This document shows, one piece after another, positions 15,437-19,616 of a stretch of DNA of 19,616 nucleotides (positions are counted from its first letter, which is position 1; the number at the start of each line of letters is the position of its first letter). The notes under the pieces were generated by a model, which made no database searches, was not told where the DNA came from, and saw nothing but the letters and a program-made list of their open reading frames with translations. The translations under genes were made by a program, and so were the position numbers. This DNA is from Paramacrobiotus metropolitanus. Its lineage: Eukaryota > Tardigrada > Eutardigrada > Parachela > Macrobiotidae. Location of the stretch: NCBI RefSeq assembly GCF_019649055.1, contig NW_026570680.1, forward strand, positions 1 to 19,616, written 5' to 3'.

Positions 15437-15607
15437 TAAAATTGGAAAAAAACATCGGAGCTGTGAGAACGATTTTTATGCATACTGTATATACATGCAA
15501 AACTGGAAAATGTTCGATCAATAATGAAAGAACTGCAACTGGCAACTTGTAACTAGCAGCAGGAACAGAAATTGTTTGAAATTCGAATATTTTGAAATTT
15601 CTCAACG

Positions 15608-15659
15608 TGGAATACCGGTTACTAAACGCCGCCTTCAGTGATTAGCAACCGGTATTCCA
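15608..15659. repeat. Thirteen-base-pair hairpin inverted repeat
   Basis: TGGAATACCGGTT (15608-15620) and AACCGGTATTCCA (15647-15659) are perfect inverted copies; CTAA/TTAG extends the stem past one mismatch (15622-15625, 15642-15645). It lies between the TIR segment and the LINE fragment. It may be a small foldback element or a remnant. Confidence 0.6.
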
Positions 15660-15912
15660 ATGATGATTTCTCCCGATCTATTTAGTTCTTTGTTTTAGTT
15701 TATCATAAAAATTTACTTATGTTTATGCTTCGAAATACTTGAGAAAAGTTTTTGCAACGAAAACTATTCATTTTTGGTAACTTCGTTTTGCCCAGATATT
15801 TTAACAATTGGTGGTCAAAATATCATCGTATATGTACGTAAAGTGATCGAAAACACGAGAACACTCGAAGTACACGCTGAGTGCACGTAAATTTTTTGGA
15901 ATTTTCCTACAG

Positions 15913-16583
15913 CCATAATTCCCAAGCCGAATGTTGCGCGCGCACAAACGATTTTAACGTCCAACGGTGTCAAATTGTTTAGATACCGACTACCGAGTGT
16001 CATAAAACAATGTAAGAAAGGCTTGAGCTGTAAGAAAAGTCGGGGCCGGAAGTCACGACACAGCAGCTTAAACGCCACGCTCAAACGAGCCTTCGCCTCA
16101 GCCACCATTGAGACTGAACTCGAGCCTTTGGGTATATCGCGAACCTACGGCAAACGCCCAGACGGAGTCACCTTAGTGCCATGGGAACGAGGCAAGATGT
16201 TAACATGGGATGTGACATGTGTGTGTACGATGGCCTTATCACATATCGCAGCAACATCCACGCAAGCCGGCGCAGCAGCGGCTCAGGCCGAACGGAAGAA
16301 AATTGGGAAGTACCAGAACATCACGCAGGACTACCTGTTCCGTGCGGTGGGCGTTGAGACATTGGGACCACTCGGACCGGGAGCATCCCAGCTAATCACT
16401 GAAGTGGGCAAGATGATTCGTCAGGAAACAGGCGAGGTACGTGCAACGGAATATCTGCGCCAGAGGTTCAGCATCGAAGTCCAACGGGGAAACGCGGCAT
16501 CCATCCTGGGAACGGTACCAGCCACGGCTAATTTAGATCAAATGTTCTCTGTAATTCGGCCGCCTGTTTCCGCTGTTTGTTAA
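15913..16583 (+). pseudogene. 5'-truncated LINE: C-terminal part of reverse transcriptase polyprotein
   Basis: From about 16015 the frame reads as the region downstream of the reverse transcriptase domain in an invertebrate LINE family. It opens with a Gly-Leu-Ser-Cys and Arg-His cluster. Then follow Arg-Pro-Asp-Gly (16155-16166), Trp-Asp-Val-Thr (16206-16217), a Lys-rich Lys-Tyr segment, Val-Glu-Thr-Leu-Gly-Pro and finally an Ile/Val-Gln-Arg-Gly-Asn-Ala-Ala block before TAA 16581-16583. The spacing of acidic residues and Lys is compatible with a restriction-like (PD-(D/E)xK) endonuclease, as in R2-type elements; that is inference. The frame is open upstream to about 15,913 but that part does not look conserved. 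No reverse transcriptase motif precedes it, so the copy is 5'-truncated. It lies antisense in intron 2 of the F-box gene. Confidence 0.7.
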
Positions 16584-16690
16584 ATTCGTAATGTCATGTT
16601 CCTTTTGTGGATGTTACATTACTTTGTATTCGCTCGTCATTAAAATGGTCATTAATGAAAAAAAAAATAAAACAATGCAAAAAAGTTTTT
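16584..16690 (+). mobile_element. LINE 3' UTR and A-rich tail
   Basis: A short AT-rich trailer follows the stop and ends in an A-run with AATAAAAC near 16660-16673, as expected for target-primed insertion. The exact end is uncertain. Confidence 0.45.
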
Positions 16691-17068
16691 AAAATTGCAG
16701 TACTAAAGGGAAATATTGCGTGCGTGTAAACGAATTCGGCACCATGTACCGGGTAGCTTCTCTTATTTAAACCAGCCAACAGATTCAAATTTTTATTGTG
16801 TTCTATATGTAAAGGTACCCTTTGAGTTCCTATAAGGTAGGGAATGTCCATAACTTTACACGGAATCGGAAACTACATGATCATGACCTGGTTCAAAACA
16901 CATTCTGAGTTACAAAACCCTTTAAGTGTGCGCAGGGATTGTTGAAAGGTTGTGAGATGATGTTGTTTGTCGATTATTATGTAATCAAATACTTCTGCAA
17001 CGTGATCACCATCGCAAACAATGTGATCAGCAGTCTATTATGTAACACCGGTGTTCGTTAATCGTTAC
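16691..17068 (-). other. AT-rich intronic DNA
   Basis: Intron 2 sequence between the LINE tail and exon 2. A TACCGGGT word at about 16,746 resembles the start of the TIR, but no partner was found. Nothing else supported. Confidence 0.4.
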
Positions 17069-17177
17069 CTTTTTGCCTGTGCTTGGGTGTGCAGGTCAAG
17101 ACTGGCAAGAATGTCGACCAGAAGCAGAGGCACCATATTGCCAATCTGTCCGTCCATGTCTCCAGTAATATCACTGT
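17069..17177 (-). CDS. F-box protein gene, exon 2 (first half of F-box)
   Basis: This 109-base internal exon has an acceptor TTGCAG (ending at 17178) and a donor GTAACG (from 17068). It starts by completing a codon and ends with two bases of the next, exactly the phases needed to join exon 3 in frame. It encodes an acidic lead followed by Val-Pro-Leu-Leu-Leu-Val-Asp-Ile-Leu-Ala-Ser-Leu-Asp-Leu, the classic start of an F-box, and Lys-Arg at the junction. The F-box is thus split between exons 2 and 3, which are 4.8 kb apart. The coding match and both splice sites agree, so I am fairly sure of this small exon. Confidence 0.7.
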
Positions 17178-18560
17178 CTGCAATTCGATGTACAAAGGAC
17201 ATTCCAAAAATAATTTTCCCTATTTTGTATCTCCCGGCATTAACGCATTCAGCTAATATCATCCATATTGTTACAAACGTCCTTCATTAGCAAACTGTAT
17301 AAAGAAGTTATTTTGTTTAATTACAATCAAATGGGGAAGAAATACCAAAAGAAACACCAAAGGGTTTTCAAAGTTTTTCACGTGATTTTCCCGGACAAGT
17401 TTTTGCTACTTTTCGCAATCTTTCTGCTCCTTTTCTTTGATGCATAAAATATATTTAGGTTAAGAATTCTTTCCTCTTACAAAATAAAGTTTTGAACAAA
17501 ATGTCCTATTCAAACCACTTTTCTAGAAAAATAAGAACTGCTTGGGACTAGGTGTCAAAATCAGAAAGCATCGCAGCATCCAGACGGTAAAAAACAGAAA
17601 ATTTCATGAAAAAATTTGCTGTTGTCGGTGGAATGCAAACTTTCTTGGTATCTGAGATGCGCACGACTGGCCATAAAATGTGCTTTTTATCGATGGGAAG
17701 CATCATGAATTTATAAAAGCGAAACGGCTGGAATAAGGGAATTTCGGTGTCTTACGAAAGAAAAATGTTTACTTTTAATCCTGAGCTTTTCAAAATGTTC
17801 TGCCATCGCAATAATATCAAGTACTAAATTTGCAGTTGACACTTTAAATTTTTTGTTGAAAACAATGCCAGGTCAGAAGTTGCAATAAAAAGAATAATTT
17901 TCAAAAAAAGGTGCTGAAAAAAGTGCAAAAGCAGCTAGCACCATTTCGTTTTTCGTTTGGCAAGTTCTTCTTCGATTCTTTTGATTCTTATTTCTTTACA
18001 TAGTTTACATAATGGGTTATCCAGCAAAAATTATACCATTTGTGTATAACCTATAATCGCAGGGAGACAGAATAGGGAAAATTATTTTTGGAATCTCCTT
18101 TGTATTTAGTGGGACTGTTTTGATGTCGAGATTTAATCCGTATTCCGTAACTTAAGTTCCGTAACTTAATGGAGACAAAATACTTTGTAATTTAGCTGGC
18201 TATTTCTTCTTCTTGTAATTAATTATACATGCTCAAGAAAGACTTCGCAGGCTTTGCCCGCGACGCAACGCATAAATAAATATACGTATCATAAATAAAT
18301 ATACGTATAAACGATATGGAATGACAGAAAATAGGTAATCCATAAACGGCATTCTTCGCTGTCTTTATGGGCCCATGATTTCTCGACAAACTTGCATTTT
18401 ATACTGTAGGAACGTGTACTTAAAGCGGCCAAAATATGCGAAAAATCGAAGTTTCTTCAAAAACACACTTTTACCGAGAATAGCACGGCACCTCGGATAC
18501 TGATTACTCGTAGTCTCGTACTGATTTGTACTGTTACTTTACGCGAAATGCAGGACATAC
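17178..18560 (-). other. Intron 1 of the F-box gene
   Basis: About 1.4 kb of AT-rich sequence. It contains two copies of TTCCGTAACTTA (18143-18154, 18157-18168) and a tandem pair of CATAAATAAATATACGTAT (18271-18289, 18290-18308). No coding or RNA gene seen. Confidence 0.5.
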
Positions 18561-19418
18561 CGCATATCAACTGTTGCTGAGGATCAATCAACACATTGTC
18601 CAAAAGTGGATCCGGGTAGCAGTCCGTACACGCTTGTACGAGAGTGTCTTCAGCCCATTCCGCACGCGCGTTTGGATGTTCGGCATATTGCCGAGCGCAG
18701 ACAAAATGCAGTGCCTCGCCATTAACACGGACGAAGACACGGTCGGACACACAGCAGTTACAAAGCCAGCCGTTTCCCAGTCCCGGTAACACCGTAGGTG
18801 GATCCAGTCCGGCCTCGTAGACGCACTCCCGTATGGCTTCCATATCCAGCTTTCTAATGAGATGAGCATTCTTGAAGGGAACGGTGAACTTGCGGTAGTA
18901 TAATCCGCGGGTCTGGTAAGGCAGTGGCGGCGCATCCACAGCCTGGTCAGCGGGATTGCCATATTGCCACAGATTGTCCTTCGGCTTCAGGTTGGCGGCA
19001 ATCTGCCACTGGTGCACCACTGCGTACTGGGACGTTGTCGCGTGATCCAGTCTGACATAGAATACACCCAATCGCGCCGTCCTTGTCAGCAGTCGGGCCG
19101 GGCGAAAAATGTGTGGTCCGTTCGCGGTGTCGCGCAGCGCCACCTGCACGGGGTAGCTGCCGGCTGCGGTAACTTCCCGGTTTATCGAGCACCCATCATT
19201 GAAGAAGGGCTGCGCGCGCACATACCGCGAATGGATCCAGCTGGTGGCGGTCGTACTGCAGTCGAAATCAATGAACACGAGGTCGCCGTCAATGTCCCGC
19301 ACGTATCCCCCAACAACCGTTCACCGCTGTTCCGCTCCACCAGCACGGTGTTCCCGTAGTTGATTTCGCGCGAGCCACGCTGTGGGCGCAGAAAAAAATA
19401 CGATGGAGTAATGTCCAT
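18561..19418 (-). CDS. F-box protein gene, exon 1 (N-terminal), with one frameshift
   Basis: ATG 19418 sits in an excellent context (AACCATGG). The first 50 residues have Gly, Val, Leu and aromatic spacing like a small Tudor/SH3-type barrel. A domain of about 110 residues follows, then a Cys-rich stretch (near 18,590-18,780) with a Cys-x-Cys-Cys group and later Cys-x-x-Cys. Two donors fit the phase of exon 2: GTATGT from 18560 and GTAAAG from 18542; I prefer the first. Reading needs one -1 correction in the run of five G (minus strand, 19311-19307): before it the frame follows ATG 19418, after it the frame continues to the donor. This is either a sequencing deletion or a recent inactivating mutation. 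The layout matches a tardigrade-expanded family as I remember it, which I cannot verify here. Confidence 0.65.
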
Positions 19419-19616
19419 GGTTGCGGCAGCACGAAGTACGGTAAATTGATAATCAGCTGTTTTGGTACGCTCCTTCAGTTGTAATGATAAATAGCATAAT
19501 CACTATAATGTACCGTGTTTACGCTACCTTTATTTCGCACAACTATACTATTAGAGAAAATTGACCATTAGAGAAAATTGACGGGACATAAAGTTTCAGC
19601 CTTACGTCTTACAGTG
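19419..19616 (-). promoter_or_regulatory. Upstream flank of the F-box gene
   Basis: This holds the 5' UTR or promoter by position only; no clear TATA box or initiator. ATTAGAGAAAATTGAC is repeated at 19550-19565 and 19567-19582. Confidence 0.3.

Noticed and set aside
16740-16760. TACCGGGT word resembling the TIR start
   Set aside because: Only about 12 bases match and no inverted partner or TA pair was found.

Overview
The window looks like a piece of a metazoan nuclear genome: spliced genes, a 5'-truncated LINE, a TIR-flanked insertion and long AT-rich non-coding DNA. The F-box gene at the right resembles, as far as I remember, an expanded tardigrade family, so a tardigrade is my best guess for the host, held loosely.

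Left 60% (1-11,814, plus strand): one GC-rich unit that runs off the left edge and ends at an AATAAA signal. It carries a very long, proline/charge-rich, polyprotein-like reading frame (1-7175). Small shifts break it, nearly all explained by single missing bases. A 190-base structured spacer follows, then an intact 649-codon gene (7366-9315) with a Cys/His-rich N-terminus and a helical C-terminal region, then about 2.5 kb of non-coding sequence with two tandem-repeat arrays. I recognise no polymerase, protease, integrase or other enzyme in it.

The main observation is that this unit, coding and non-coding alike, is packed with short bulged hairpins that often abut. About fifty were verified by eye. 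Many share one layout: outer stem, inner stem, a 3-4-base loop such as TACC, CAAC, TAAC, AAAC, AACC or AAC, and a 1-2-base bulge, usually on the 3' side. Stem sequences differ completely while the loop is kept. G.T pairs are tolerated on the plus strand. A second family keeps a TAGAAGT loop over changing, complementary stems. This suggests a plus-strand RNA under strong structural selection, for example a virus-like or retroelement-like genome with dispersed protein-binding or packaging signals. That function is inference.

Right 40% (11,796-19,418, minus strand): a convergent three-exon F-box gene. Exon 1 (19418-18561) has a Tudor/SH3-like N-terminus and a Cys-rich segment. Exon 2 (17177-17069) and the start of exon 3 (12270-11796) form the F-box, joined in frame across good splice sites. 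Intron 2 contains a LINE 3' end with a restriction-like endonuclease pattern (plus strand, about 15913-16583) and a 3.1-kb segment bounded by 28-bp inverted repeats and TA. The two convergent transcripts share a palindromic, bidirectional poly(A) signal at 11793-11816. The remaining AT-rich stretches hold only short repeats and palindromes.
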